Assembly (NCBI RefSeq): GCF_002943525.1
Contig: NZ_CP025394.1
Span: 496,001-560,000, forward strand
DNA: 64,000 nucleotides
Direction: 5' to 3'
DNA from: Kitasatospora sp. MMS16-BH015
Lineage (GTDB): Bacteria; Actinomycetota; Actinomycetes; Streptomycetales; Streptomycetaceae
Shown piece after piece: positions 24,199-32,469 of the stretch (within the stretch, counting starts at the first letter, position 1; each line of letters begins with the position of its first letter). Below the pieces are notes generated by a model. It was not told the origin of the DNA and made no database searches. It saw only the letters and a list, made by a program, of their open reading frames with translations. A program made the translations under genes and the position numbers.

Positions 24199-25425
24199 GT
24201 GGACACCGAACCCGCCGACTCCGGCGCACCGACCGCCCGCCGTCCCGACGACCGATCACCGGCCACCCGCCGCCGCTACGATCCGCCGCTGCCACCTCCC
24301 CCGCCCTTCCTCCGCCGCGGGCCGTTCCGCGCCGGGGCGTTCAGCTCTCCGCTGCGCGAACCGCGGACCGTGGTGGTGGTCGGCCGCTGGCTCGGCGCCG
24401 CCCTGCTGGTCTGCTTCCTGACCGGGCTGACCAGCCATCTGCTCCAGGACCCGCCCGCCTGGCTCGCGCCGCACCTGCCCCCGCGGCCGGTGAACGGCTA
24501 CCGCGTCACCCAGGGGCTGCACGTGATCAGCGGCCTGGCGGCGATCCCGCTGGCCGGCGCGAAGTTGTGGGCCGTCTACCCCCGGCTCTTCGAGTGGCCG
24601 CCGGCCCGCAGCGTGCTGCACGCACTCGAACGGCTGGCCGTCGCGGTCCTCGTCGGAGCCGTGCTGCTGGAGCTGTTCACCGGCCTGCTGAACACCCTGC
24701 AGTGGTACCCGTGGCCGTTCCCGTTCCGGCAGACCCACTTCTGGCTGGGCTGGCTGGCCATCGGCGGCCTGCTGGTCCACCTGGCCGTCAAGGCACCGCT
24801 CATCGCGGCCAATTGGTGGCGACGGGCCGCTCCGGCCCTGGCGCAGCGCCGGGCGTTCCTCACCTCCACCGCCGCTGCGGCCGGTGCCGTCACCCTGGTC
24901 ACCGCCGGACAGAGCGTGCCCTGGCTGCGGGCCCTGGACCTGCTCGCCCCGCGCCGCCCGGACCTGGGGCCTCAGGGCCTGCCGGTGAACCGCACCGCCG
25001 CCCAGGCCGGGACGCTCACCCCGCCCGCCGACTGGCGGCTGCGGGTGGACGGACCCCGGCCGTACACCCTCTCCCTCGCCCAACTCGGCGAACTGCCCCA
25101 GCACTCGGCCGAGTTGCCGATCGCCTGTGTGGAGGGCTGGAGCGCCAGCGCCCGGTGGACCGGGGTCCGGCTGGCCGAGCTGGCCCGCCGGGCCGGCGCC
25201 CCGCCCGGCTCGGCGCTGCGGGTCACCTCGCTGGAGGCCGAGGGGCCGTACCGGGTGACCGAGATGCCGGCGCCGTACGTGGAGGACCCACTCAGTCTGC
25301 TCGCCCTGCGGGTCAACGGCGAGGTGCTGGCCGCCGACCACGGCTTCCCCGCGCGGGTGATCGCGCCGAACCGGCCCGGTGTGCTGCAGACCAAGTGGGT
25401 CACCCGGATCGAGGTGATCGCATGA
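24199..25425 (+). CDS. Membrane molybdopterin-dependent oxidoreductase (dual Sec/Tat type)
   Basis: A 408-residue protein. Four hydrophobic segments with haem-b-like histidines (GLHVISGLAAIPLAG, THFWLGWLAIGGLLVH) come first. Next is an internal twin-arginine motif, QRRAFLTSTAAAAGAVTLVTAG, and then a C-terminal sulfite-oxidase-fold domain with the molybdenum-binding Cys in IACVEGWSASARWTG. This layout matches the actinobacterial five-helix molybdo-proteins whose last helix is inserted by Tat (SCO3746-like, recalled). The domain would act outside the membrane. The GTG start is probably leaderless and the gene carries the regulon motif. Confidence 0.82.
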   Translation: MDTEPADSGAPTARRPDDRSPATRRRYDPPLPPPPPFLRRGPFRAGAFSSPLREPRTVVVVGRWLGAALLVCFLTGLTSHLLQDPPAWLAPHLPPRPVNGYRVTQGLHVISGLAAIPLAGAKLWAVYPRLFEWPPARSVLHALERLAVAVLVGAVLLELFTGLLNTLQWYPWPFPFRQTHFWLGWLAIGGLLVHLAVKAPLIAANWWRRAAPALAQRRAFLTSTAAAAGAVTLVTAGQSVPWLRALDLLAPRRPDLGPQGLPVNRTAAQAGTLTPPADWRLRVDGPRPYTLSLAQLGELPQHSAELPIACVEGWSASARWTGVRLAELARRAGAPPGSALRVTSLEAEGPYRVTEMPAPYVEDPLSLLALRVNGEVLAADHGFPARVIAPNRPGVLQTKWVTRIEVIA

Positions 25426-25877
25426 CCAGGGTGGTACGAGCCCTGCTGCTGTCGGCGGGGCTGGCCGTGCTCGGCTACGGCCTCGCCGGGCTGCTCACCG
25501 ATCCCTACGTCACCGACCCGCTCGGCGTGGCGGTCTGGGCGGTGGGTGCCCTGCTGGTCCACGACGGCCTCTGGCTGCCGCTGGTCTGCGCCCTGGGCGC
25601 GGCCCTGGCCCGCGCCACCGCCCCACGCGGCACCGTGCGGCACAGCTCGGTGCTGCGCGGCTGGCTGGCGGTGGCCGCCGCCCTCAGCGCCGTCGGTCTG
25701 CCGGCGGTGCTGAGGGCGGGCCGGGACGGCGGCAACCCGACCGTGCTGCCGCTGCCCTACCTGCGCAACTGGCTGCTGGTGCTGGCCACCACCGCCCTCC
25801 TGGCGCTGTCGGTCGCGCTCCTCCGGCGGTGGCGCCGCGCCGTCAGGCGCCGGGCACCCCGGGCAGGCCGGGGGTGA
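25422..25877 (+). CDS. Small four-helix membrane protein
   Basis: A 151-residue protein with four predicted membrane segments (RALLLSAGLAVLGYGLAGLL, GVAVWAVGALLVHDGLWLPL, WLAVAAALSAVGLPAVL, WLLVLATTALLALSVALL) and a basic C-terminus. The ATG overlaps the oxidoreductase stop (ATGA), so it is probably a partner subunit, for example an electron-transfer or anchoring protein. No family is recognised. Its 3' end overlaps the convergent MTA phosphorylase gene by 35 bp. Confidence 0.7.
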   Translation: MTRVVRALLLSAGLAVLGYGLAGLLTDPYVTDPLGVAVWAVGALLVHDGLWLPLVCALGAALARATAPRGTVRHSSVLRGWLAVAAALSAVGLPAVLRAGRDGGNPTVLPLPYLRNWLLVLATTALLALSVALLRRWRRAVRRRAPRAGRG

Positions 25878-26700
25878 GGCCGTCCAGGGCGTGGCCGCAG
25901 GCGCACTCGCGCAGGGCCGGCAGGCGCTCCAGCGTCTTGAACAGCACGGCGCGCAGCCGGTCCAGGTTGCGGGCGAACTCCGCCAGCACCTCGCCGTGGG
26001 TGACGCCCTCACCGCTCTGCACGCCCGCGTCCAGGTCGGTGACCAGGGCCACCGAGCTGTAGCAGAGCCCGAGTTCACGGGCCAGCACGGCCTCGGGGTG
26101 GCCCGTCATGCCGACCACCGACCAGCCGTTGGCGGTGAACCAGCGGGATTCGGCGCGGGTGGAGAAGCGCGGGCCCTCGATCACCACCAGGGTGCCGCCG
26201 TCCACCGGCTCCCAGGCCGCCTCCCGGGCCGCCTCCAGCGCGGCCCGCCGCCCGGCCGGGCAGTACGGGTCGGCCATCGAGACGTGCACCACCCCGGGCA
26301 CCGTGCCGTCGGGCAGCGGCAGGCCGTCGTAGAAGGTCTGCACCCGCCCGGAGGTCCGGTCCACGAACTGGTCGGGCACCAGCAGGGTGCCCGGCCCGTA
26401 CTCGGGGCGCAGCCCGCCGACCGCGCAGGGCGCCACCACCTGGCGCACGCCCAGCGCGTGCAGCGCCCACAGGTTGGCGCGGTAGTCGATCCGGTGCGGC
26501 GGCAGCCGGTGCCCGCGTCCGTGCCGGGGTAGGAAGGCGACCCGGCGGCCCGCCACCTCCCCCACGCACACCGCGTCGCTCGGCTCCCCGTACGGGGTCG
26601 TCACCCGCACCTCGGTGACCTCCGTCAGCAGCTCGTACAGCCCGGATCCGCCGATCACGCCCAACTCGGCGCTCGGCATGATGCCCTGGTCGACCGTCAT
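25843..26700 (-). CDS. S-methyl-5'-thioadenosine phosphorylase family protein
   Basis: A 285-residue class I nucleoside phosphorylase. The phosphate loop is LGVIGGSGLYEL, with FLPRHGRGHRLPPHRIDYRANLWAL, then VIEGPRFSTRAESRW and the active-site region VVGMTGHPEAVLARELGLCYSSVALVTDLDAG. It cleaves methylthioadenosine to adenine and 5-methylthioribose-1-phosphate. In the glycan locus this would supply the methylthio-pentose, as proposed for Rv0535 near the methylthioxylose genes. The promoter carries the regulon motif, but here a leader with a GGGCGGAG site precedes the ATG. Confidence 0.85.
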   Translation of the reverse strand: MTVDQGIMPSAELGVIGGSGLYELLTEVTEVRVTTPYGEPSDAVCVGEVAGRRVAFLPRHGRGHRLPPHRIDYRANLWALHALGVRQVVAPCAVGGLRPEYGPGTLLVPDQFVDRTSGRVQTFYDGLPLPDGTVPGVVHVSMADPYCPAGRRAALEAAREAAWEPVDGGTLVVIEGPRFSTRAESRWFTANGWSVVGMTGHPEAVLARELGLCYSSVALVTDLDAGVQSGEGVTHGEVLAEFARNLDRLRAVLFKTLERLPALRECACGHALDGLTPGLPGVPGA

Positions 26701-26776
26701 TGCGCTCCGCCCTTCTGCTCGGGAACAACCTCCCGGCCACTGTAGGAACGGATCACGGCCGCAGCCGGGCCCGGCA

Positions 26777-26796
26777 CCTTACAGAACACGAACGTC
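26777..26796 (-). promoter_or_regulatory. Regulon motif copy 6 (MTA phosphorylase promoter, direct)
   Basis: Minus strand GACGTTCGTGTTCTGTAAGG, in the same orientation as the gene. It is followed after 32 nt by TACAGT (26739-26744), the spacing seen at the two other direct sites. Confidence 0.6.
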
Positions 26797-26810
26797 CGGC
26801 CGGCGGGCGG

Positions 26811-27482
26811 TCAGCCGGTGGCGCCGGGGTGGGCGAGGCCGGACTGGTAGGCGATCACGACCAGTTGGGCGCGGTCACGGGCGTCCAGCTTGGTCATCGC
26901 ACGGTTCACGTGGGTCTTGGCGGTGAGCGGGGTGACGAAGAGGCGGCTGGCGATCTCCTCGTTGGAGAGGCCGGCCGCGACCAGGGTGACCACCTCCCGT
27001 TCCCGGGCGGTGAGGGCGGCGAGGCGGCCGGACGCGGCGACGGGCAGCGCCGGCTGGGCCAGGAAGCGGGCGATCAGGGCGCGGGTCGCGGCCGGGGAGA
27101 GCAGCGAGTCGCCGGCCGCCACCACCCGGATCGCGGTGAGCAGCTCCTCCGGGTCGATCCCCTTGCCGAGGAACCCACCGGCGCCGGCCCGCAGCGCCTC
27201 GGCGACGTACTGCTCGTTCTCGAAGGTGGTCAGCACCAGCACCTTCACCGCGCCGAGGGCCGGGTCGGCGGTGATCTCCCGGGTGGCGGCCACGCCGTCC
27301 AGCTCGGGCATCCGGATGTCCATCAGCACCAGGTCGGGCCGCAGCGCCCGGGTCATCGAGACCGCCTGCCGACCGGTGCCGGCCTCGCCCACCACCTCCA
27401 GGTCCTCGGTGGAGTCGATCAGCAGCCGGAAGGTGCCGCGCAGCAGGGCCTGGTCGTCGGCGAGCAGCACGCGGATGGTCAT
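26811..27482 (-). CDS. NarL/LuxR-type response regulator
   Basis: A 223-residue response regulator with an N-terminal receiver domain (phospho-acceptor D55 in LVLMDIRMPELDG, TTFENEQYVAEALRAGAGGFLGKG) and a C-terminal LuxR HTH (LTAREREVVTLVAAGLSNEE, then TAKTHVNRAMTKLDARDR). It forms a pair with the kinase gene 3 bp upstream. The MMPL exporter gene follows the same direction further upstream, so it may be a target, as in many actinomycete HisKA_3/MMPL loci. Confidence 0.88.
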   Translation of the reverse strand: MTIRVLLADDQALLRGTFRLLIDSTEDLEVVGEAGTGRQAVSMTRALRPDLVLMDIRMPELDGVAATREITADPALGAVKVLVLTTFENEQYVAEALRAGAGGFLGKGIDPEELLTAIRVVAAGDSLLSPAATRALIARFLAQPALPVAASGRLAALTAREREVVTLVAAGLSNEEIASRLFVTPLTAKTHVNRAMTKLDARDRAQLVVIAYQSGLAHPGATG

Positions 27483-27485
27483 GGG

Positions 27486-28667
27486 TCAGCCCTTGGGTCG
27501 GAGCGGGAGTTCGGCGTGCACCCGGAAGCCGCCGCCCGGGCGGGGCCCGGCGCTCAGGGTGCCACCGACGGCGCGGGCGCGCTCGTGCATGCCGATCATC
27601 CCGTGCCCGCCGCCGTGACCGAGCCCGCCATGGCCGGGTCTGCCGCCGCCGATACCGTCGTCGGTGACCGTGACGGTCAGCGCCGCCGGCCCGGCGGCCA
27701 GCCGGACCAGGGCCGCGCCGGCCCCGGCGTGCTTGTGGGTGTTGGTCAGCGCCTCCTGGACGATCCGGTAGGCGGTCAGTTCGGAGAGCTGCGGCAGCTC
27801 CTCGACCGGTCCGGTGCGTTCCAGACCCACCGTCAGGCCGGCGTGCCGGAAGGAGTCGAGCAGGGCGGGCAGGTCGGCCAGGCCGGGGGTCGGCTCGTGC
27901 GGCTCCTCGCCCTCCTCGCGGCCGCGCAGCAGGCCCACGGTGGCCCGCAGCTCGTCCAGCGCGGCCCGGCTGGTGTCGCGGATCCGCTCCAGCGCCTGGT
28001 AGGCGTGCTCCGGGTCACGCCGCATCAGGTGGTGCGCCACCCCGGCCTGGGCGTTCACCAGGGTGATGTGGTGGGCCACCACGTCGTGCAGCTCGCGGGC
28101 GATCCGGATCCGCTCCTCGGTGACCCGGCGCCGGGCCTCGTCCTCCTTGGTGCACTCGGCGCGTTCGGCCCGGTCGCGGTAGGAGGCGATCAACTCCCGG
28201 CGGCTGCGCAGCGCGTCGCCGACGGCGACGGCGGCGCCCGTCCAGCCGAGCACCCCGAGGTTCTCGGCCAGCCGGTCCAGGCCCGGGCGGAAGAGGAGGC
28301 CGGAGACCAGCAGCACGGCGGCCGAGCCGAAGCCGACCCGCCAGGCGGTGACCCGGTCGGTGGTGACCGCCACCCAGTAGAGCGCGAAGATGACGGAGAG
28401 CGGGGTGGCGGCCACCGAGGGCGTGAGGGCGTAACTGAGCTCGGCGGCCAGTACGGTGGCCGCGGCCACCGGGATCGGCCGGCGGCTGCGCAGCAGCAGC
28501 GGTAGGCAGGAGAGCACCAGCACCAGCACGGTCAGCGAGACCGACTTGTGCTGCTGGTACGCGGCGGTCAGCGCGATCGGCAGACCGAGCGCCAGGCAGG
28601 TGAGGGTGGCGACGAGATCGGCCACGGTCGGCCGCGCACGCTGCCAGTCCCGGAACCGTTCGATCAT
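27486..28667 (-). CDS. HisKA_3 sensor histidine kinase
   Basis: A 393-residue kinase of the DesK/NarX type. Five to six membrane segments fill the first ~160 residues with almost no external loop. A dimerisation/phospho-acceptor region with His in RIARELHDVVAHHITLV follows, then an ATPase domain (EALTNTHKHAGAGAA, DDGIGGG, GHGMIGMHERARAVGG). ATG 28667 is preferred over GTG 28673 because GGGAGG abuts the GTG but is 6 bp from the ATG. The lack of a sensor domain suggests membrane-stress or lipophilic-compound sensing. Confidence 0.87.
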   Translation of the reverse strand: MIERFRDWQRARPTVADLVATLTCLALGLPIALTAAYQQHKSVSLTVLVLVLSCLPLLLRSRRPIPVAAATVLAAELSYALTPSVAATPLSVIFALYWVAVTTDRVTAWRVGFGSAAVLLVSGLLFRPGLDRLAENLGVLGWTGAAVAVGDALRSRRELIASYRDRAERAECTKEDEARRRVTEERIRIARELHDVVAHHITLVNAQAGVAHHLMRRDPEHAYQALERIRDTSRAALDELRATVGLLRGREEGEEPHEPTPGLADLPALLDSFRHAGLTVGLERTGPVEELPQLSELTAYRIVQEALTNTHKHAGAGAALVRLAAGPAALTVTVTDDGIGGGRPGHGGLGHGGGHGMIGMHERARAVGGTLSAGPRPGGGFRVHAELPLRPKG

Positions 28668-28694
28668 CGCCACCCTCCCACCTTAGATCGCTGG

Positions 28695-30962
28695 TCAGCG
28701 CCGACCGGCACGGCTGCGCCGGTCACCCGCGGCGTCGGCGTCCAGCGAAGCGTCCGCGTCCGACGGAGCGGCCTGGCCGACCACGGTCGGCTGAGGTGCG
28801 CGGACCGGCTCGGGGTCGGGCTCGCCCTCCACCGAGACGTGCGGCAGCGCCCGGTCCAGCCAGCGGGGCAGCCACCAGTTGGCCTTGCCGAACCGGTGCA
28901 TCAGCGCCGGCACCAGCACCAGCCGCACCAGCAGCACGTCCATCAGCACCGCCACCGAGAGGCCCAGGCCGAACTCGGCGATCATGCGCTGCCCGCCGAA
29001 CATGAAGCTCGCGAAGACCGATCCCATGATCACGGCGGCGGCGGTGATCACCAGGCCGGTCTCGCCGTGGCCCACCCGCACCGAGCGGTGGTTGTCCCCC
29101 GTCCGGTGCCACTCCTCGTGCATCCGGCTGATCAGGAAGACCTGGTAGTCCATCGAGAGGCCGAACAGGATCGCGATGATCATCGTGGGGGCGAAGGCCT
29201 CCACCGGCCCGGCCGCGCCGGCGCCCAGCGCCTCGGAGCCCCAGCCCCACTGGAAGACCGCGATGATCACCCCGAAGGCCACACCCATGGTGAGCAGGTT
29301 CATCACGGCGCCGAGCAGCGGCACCAGCAGGCTGCGGAAGGCGATCATCATCAGCAGGCAGCCGAGGCCCACGATGATCCCCACGAAGAGCGGCAGCTTG
29401 CCGGTGAGCACCTCGGCGAAGTCCGCCGAGGTCGCCGTCGCACCGCCGACCACCACCTCCAGGCCGGTGCCGTGCTCGGCCGCCGGGATGACCTCCTTGC
29501 GCAGGTGGGTGATCAGCTCCGTGGTCTGCTCGGACTGCGGGGAGCTGGTCGGCACCACGCTCACCGGGACGACCTGCTGGCCCGGCTTCGCCGGCAGTGC
29601 CGTCACCCGGGCGATGCCGGGCGTCTGCTTCAGCTCGGCGACCAGGTGGTCGAGGGCCTGCTGGTCAGCCGGTCCCTTGGTCTGCGCGACCAGCAGCAGC
29701 GGCCCGTTGGAGCCCGGGCCGAAGCCCTGCGCCATCAGGTCGTACGCCTGCCGGGTGGTGCTGCTCTTGGGGTTGTTGCCGGCGTCCGAGCTGCCGAGGC
29801 GCAGCGAGAAGACCGGCAGCGCCACGGCGACCAGCAGGGCGAGGGCGACCAGCGCCTTGCCCAGCGGCCGGGCCTCGACCTTGGCCGCCCAGCGGCCGAA
29901 GGCGCCGCTGTCGGTGTGCGCCGAGAGCTCCCCGGCGGCCAGCCGGCGGCGCTGGCCGCGGCTGAGCACCCGCAGCTTCAGCAGCCCGAGCAGGGCGGGC
30001 AGCAGGGTGACGGCGGCCAGCACGGTCATCGCCACGGTGACGGCGGCGCCGATCGCCATGCCGTTCAGGAAGCCGATGCCGAGCACCAGCATGCCGAGCA
30101 GCGCCACCACCACGGTCGCGCCGGCGAAGACCACGGCCCGGCCGGAGGTGTTCAGCGCCCGTGCCACCGACTCCTCCACGCTCAGGCCCGCCATCAGCCC
30201 CTTGCGGTGCCGGTTGACCACGAAGAGCGCGTAGTCGATCCCGACCCCGAGGCCGACCAGCGAGGCCAGCGTCGGCGCGGTGTCGGCCAGCGAGACGGCG
30301 TGGCTGAGCAGGCCGATGCCGAGCACCCCGGCCCCGACCCCGGCCGCGCCGGTCAGCACCGGCAGCACGGCGGCCCAGCCCGAGCGGAAGATCAGCAGCA
30401 GGATGGCCAGCGCGGCGGCGATCCCGACCAGCTCGCTGGTGCCGCCCGCGTGCCGCTCGGTCTTGCCGATCGCCCCGCCGCCGGCCTGCACGTCCAGCGC
30501 CGGGGTGCGGGCCTGCTCGACCAGCTTGACCACCTGCTCGGCGTCCCCCTTGGCCACGTGCATGGCCTCCTGGGTGAAGACCACCTGGGCGTAGGCGGTG
30601 CGGCCGTCCGCGCTGATCTGCGCGGCGCCGTGCGGGCCGTACGGGCCGGCCACCGAGGCGACGCCGGGGCTGTGCGCGATCTTCTCCAGGGCGCCGGTCA
30701 TCCGGTCCTTGACGGCCGGATCGGTCACCGGGGTGCCGTCGGTGCTGTGCCAGACCACGGTGTCCTGGTCGCCGGCGGCGGCCGGCAGGCTCGACTTCAG
30801 CAGGTCCATGGCCTTGCTGGATTCGGTCGAGGGCAGCGACAGGCTGTTGCTGTAGGCCGTCCCGGCCTTGCCGGAGACGGCGGCCAGGCCGAGGAGCAGG
30901 CCGAGCCAGAGCAAGACGGTCACGACCCGGTGCCGGTGGCACCAGCGGGCAAGGGCGGACAT
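28695..30962 (-). CDS. MMPL/RND-family transporter
   Basis: A 755-residue RND-type transporter with 12 membrane segments in two MMPL halves: helix 1, an external domain (~45-165), then helices 2-6 with GLGVGIDYALFVVNRHR, and in the second half the equivalent ILFGLSMDYQVFLISRMHEEW. The paired Asp-Tyr residues of helices 4 and 10 are the proton-relay sites of this family. It probably exports a lipid or hydrophobic compound. ATG 30962 has an AGGAGG site. It lies upstream of the NarL-type two-component genes on the same strand. Confidence 0.9.
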   Translation of the reverse strand: MSALARWCHRHRVVTVLLWLGLLLGLAAVSGKAGTAYSNSLSLPSTESSKAMDLLKSSLPAAAGDQDTVVWHSTDGTPVTDPAVKDRMTGALEKIAHSPGVASVAGPYGPHGAAQISADGRTAYAQVVFTQEAMHVAKGDAEQVVKLVEQARTPALDVQAGGGAIGKTERHAGGTSELVGIAAALAILLLIFRSGWAAVLPVLTGAAGVGAGVLGIGLLSHAVSLADTAPTLASLVGLGVGIDYALFVVNRHRKGLMAGLSVEESVARALNTSGRAVVFAGATVVVALLGMLVLGIGFLNGMAIGAAVTVAMTVLAAVTLLPALLGLLKLRVLSRGQRRRLAAGELSAHTDSGAFGRWAAKVEARPLGKALVALALLVAVALPVFSLRLGSSDAGNNPKSSTTRQAYDLMAQGFGPGSNGPLLLVAQTKGPADQQALDHLVAELKQTPGIARVTALPAKPGQQVVPVSVVPTSSPQSEQTTELITHLRKEVIPAAEHGTGLEVVVGGATATSADFAEVLTGKLPLFVGIIVGLGCLLMMIAFRSLLVPLLGAVMNLLTMGVAFGVIIAVFQWGWGSEALGAGAAGPVEAFAPTMIIAILFGLSMDYQVFLISRMHEEWHRTGDNHRSVRVGHGETGLVITAAAVIMGSVFASFMFGGQRMIAEFGLGLSVAVLMDVLLVRLVLVPALMHRFGKANWWLPRWLDRALPHVSVEGEPDPEPVRAPQPTVVGQAAPSDADASLDADAAGDRRSRAGRR

Positions 30963-31042
30963 CGAACCTCCTGGTACGTGGAACCGTTCCAGGCTCCGCG
31001 AAGCACGCGGATCCGTCGTCCGGCGGCCGCAGGCCATCGGTC

Positions 31043-31058
31043 TACTGCGTTCGTAGTA
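31043..31058. promoter_or_regulatory. Palindrome upstream of the MMPL gene
   Basis: TACTGCGTTCGTAGTA is a 16-bp near-perfect dyad 80 bp upstream of the MMPL start. It is a candidate operator for the nearby NarL-type regulator or an unlinked repressor. Confidence 0.45.
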
Positions 31059-31222
31059 CGGGGAGGAGCTGACGCCGTGTGAGGTGGGGCCGACCGGGCC
31101 ATCGTCCGCCTCCGGTGGCGCAACGCGAGGAGAGGGATGCGGAGGGTTGTGGTCCGATGATCACACAACCCCTCCCGGACGCCGTCGCCAGCGGCGTACG
31201 TCCCTACGATCGAGAGGTTCCC

Positions 31223-32443
31223 ATGCTCTTCACCGCACGTCGCAGCACCCGCAGCCGGCACCTCACCCGCCGCCTGGCCGTCGCCGGTGCCGCGTTGGCC
31301 GCGACCGCCGGCCAGGTGCTGGCCGCCCCGGTGGCGGGGGCCAGGGGCCCCGGGCCGGCCGCCCCACTGGCCGCCACGCCCCACGCGACCACGATCAGCG
31401 ACAACCAACTGCCGTTCACCACCCGGTACGAGCACGACATGCACGGCTCGATCACCCGGATCAGCAACAGCCTGATGACCTGTGACGAGACCAAGCAGCC
31501 GCCGCTGGACCCCAACCAGGCGGCCTGCGTGGACGCCCGCAAGGGCGACGGCCCCCTCCCGATCAACAACAACTTCTACATGAAGTACATCAACATCGAC
31601 CCGGGCGGCTTCGGCCCGGCCGGCGACCCGATCTACTCCGCCAGCTCCGCCGACCTCCACCTCATGGAGGGCTCCGAGGTCAAGTACGCCCGCCTCTACT
31701 GGGGCGGGACGCGCGGCATCGGCTCGACCGTGCTGCCGGACAGCAAGGTCGACGAGGTCTACCTCAAGCTGCCGGGCGACGCCAAGTACACCGACATCGC
31801 CAACGACCAGCCCACCATCGGGTCCATCACCACCACCGACGAGAGCAGCTACCAGGCCTCCGCCGACGTGACCGACCTGGTCAGGCAGCACGGCAACGGC
31901 ACCTACACCGTGGCCAACATGGACTCCGTGGTCCAGCCGCACAGTTGGGGCGGCTGGACGATCGTGGTCGCCTACGAGAACCCCTGCCTGCCGTACCGCA
32001 ACATCCACCTGTGGGACGGCTTCCAGGTCGAGCTGCCCGACCGCCCGACCCGCACCATCGAGCTGCACGACCTGAAGACCCCGGGCACCGCCGACTCGGA
32101 CGTGCGCGGCAAGCTCGGGTACGTGGTCTACGACGGCGACCTCAAGTGGACCGGCGACACCGTGGCCGTGCAGACCAACACCAGCCAGCCGACCCAGTTC
32201 ACCGACGTCAACCACAAGGCCAACGACGCGTTCAACTCGACCATCGAGGAGCTGGACCCGATCGACCGGTTCAAGCGGAACCCGTACAACCGGAACAACT
32301 TCGGTTACGACTCCGACACTTGGGACATCTCCAACCTCCTGCACGTCGGCGACGACACCATCACCGTCACCTTCGACACCGACAAGGACGGCTACGACCT
32401 GGGCGTCTTCTTCACCCACATCGACCTGAGCTGCCCGCACTAG
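31223..32443 (+). CDS. Secreted DUF3344-like protein
   Basis: A 406-residue exported protein. Residues 1-~35 form a Sec-type signal peptide (RRLAVAGAALAATAGQVLAAP). The mature part contains GSITRISNSLMTC, PINNNFYMKYINID and SEVKYARLYWGGTRG. This pattern precedes DUF11 repeats in many secreted actinobacterial proteins; here no DUF11 repeat follows. The ATG is preceded by GAGAGG. Its function is unknown; a cell-surface or matrix role is likely. It is divergent from the MMPL gene. Confidence 0.65.
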   Translation: MLFTARRSTRSRHLTRRLAVAGAALAATAGQVLAAPVAGARGPGPAAPLAATPHATTISDNQLPFTTRYEHDMHGSITRISNSLMTCDETKQPPLDPNQAACVDARKGDGPLPINNNFYMKYINIDPGGFGPAGDPIYSASSADLHLMEGSEVKYARLYWGGTRGIGSTVLPDSKVDEVYLKLPGDAKYTDIANDQPTIGSITTTDESSYQASADVTDLVRQHGNGTYTVANMDSVVQPHSWGGWTIVVAYENPCLPYRNIHLWDGFQVELPDRPTRTIELHDLKTPGTADSDVRGKLGYVVYDGDLKWTGDTVAVQTNTSQPTQFTDVNHKANDAFNSTIEELDPIDRFKRNPYNRNNFGYDSDTWDISNLLHVGDDTITVTFDTDKDGYDLGVFFTHIDLSCPH

Positions 32444-32469
32444 AACCTAAGACCGAGACCCCGGCCGGC

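Noticed and set aside
26740..26744. A leaderless GTG start at 26740 for a reading frame antisense to the motif-6 region
   Set aside because: It is in a different frame from the phosphorylase, has shadow-type composition, and the phosphorylase ATG at 26700 has a ribosome site.
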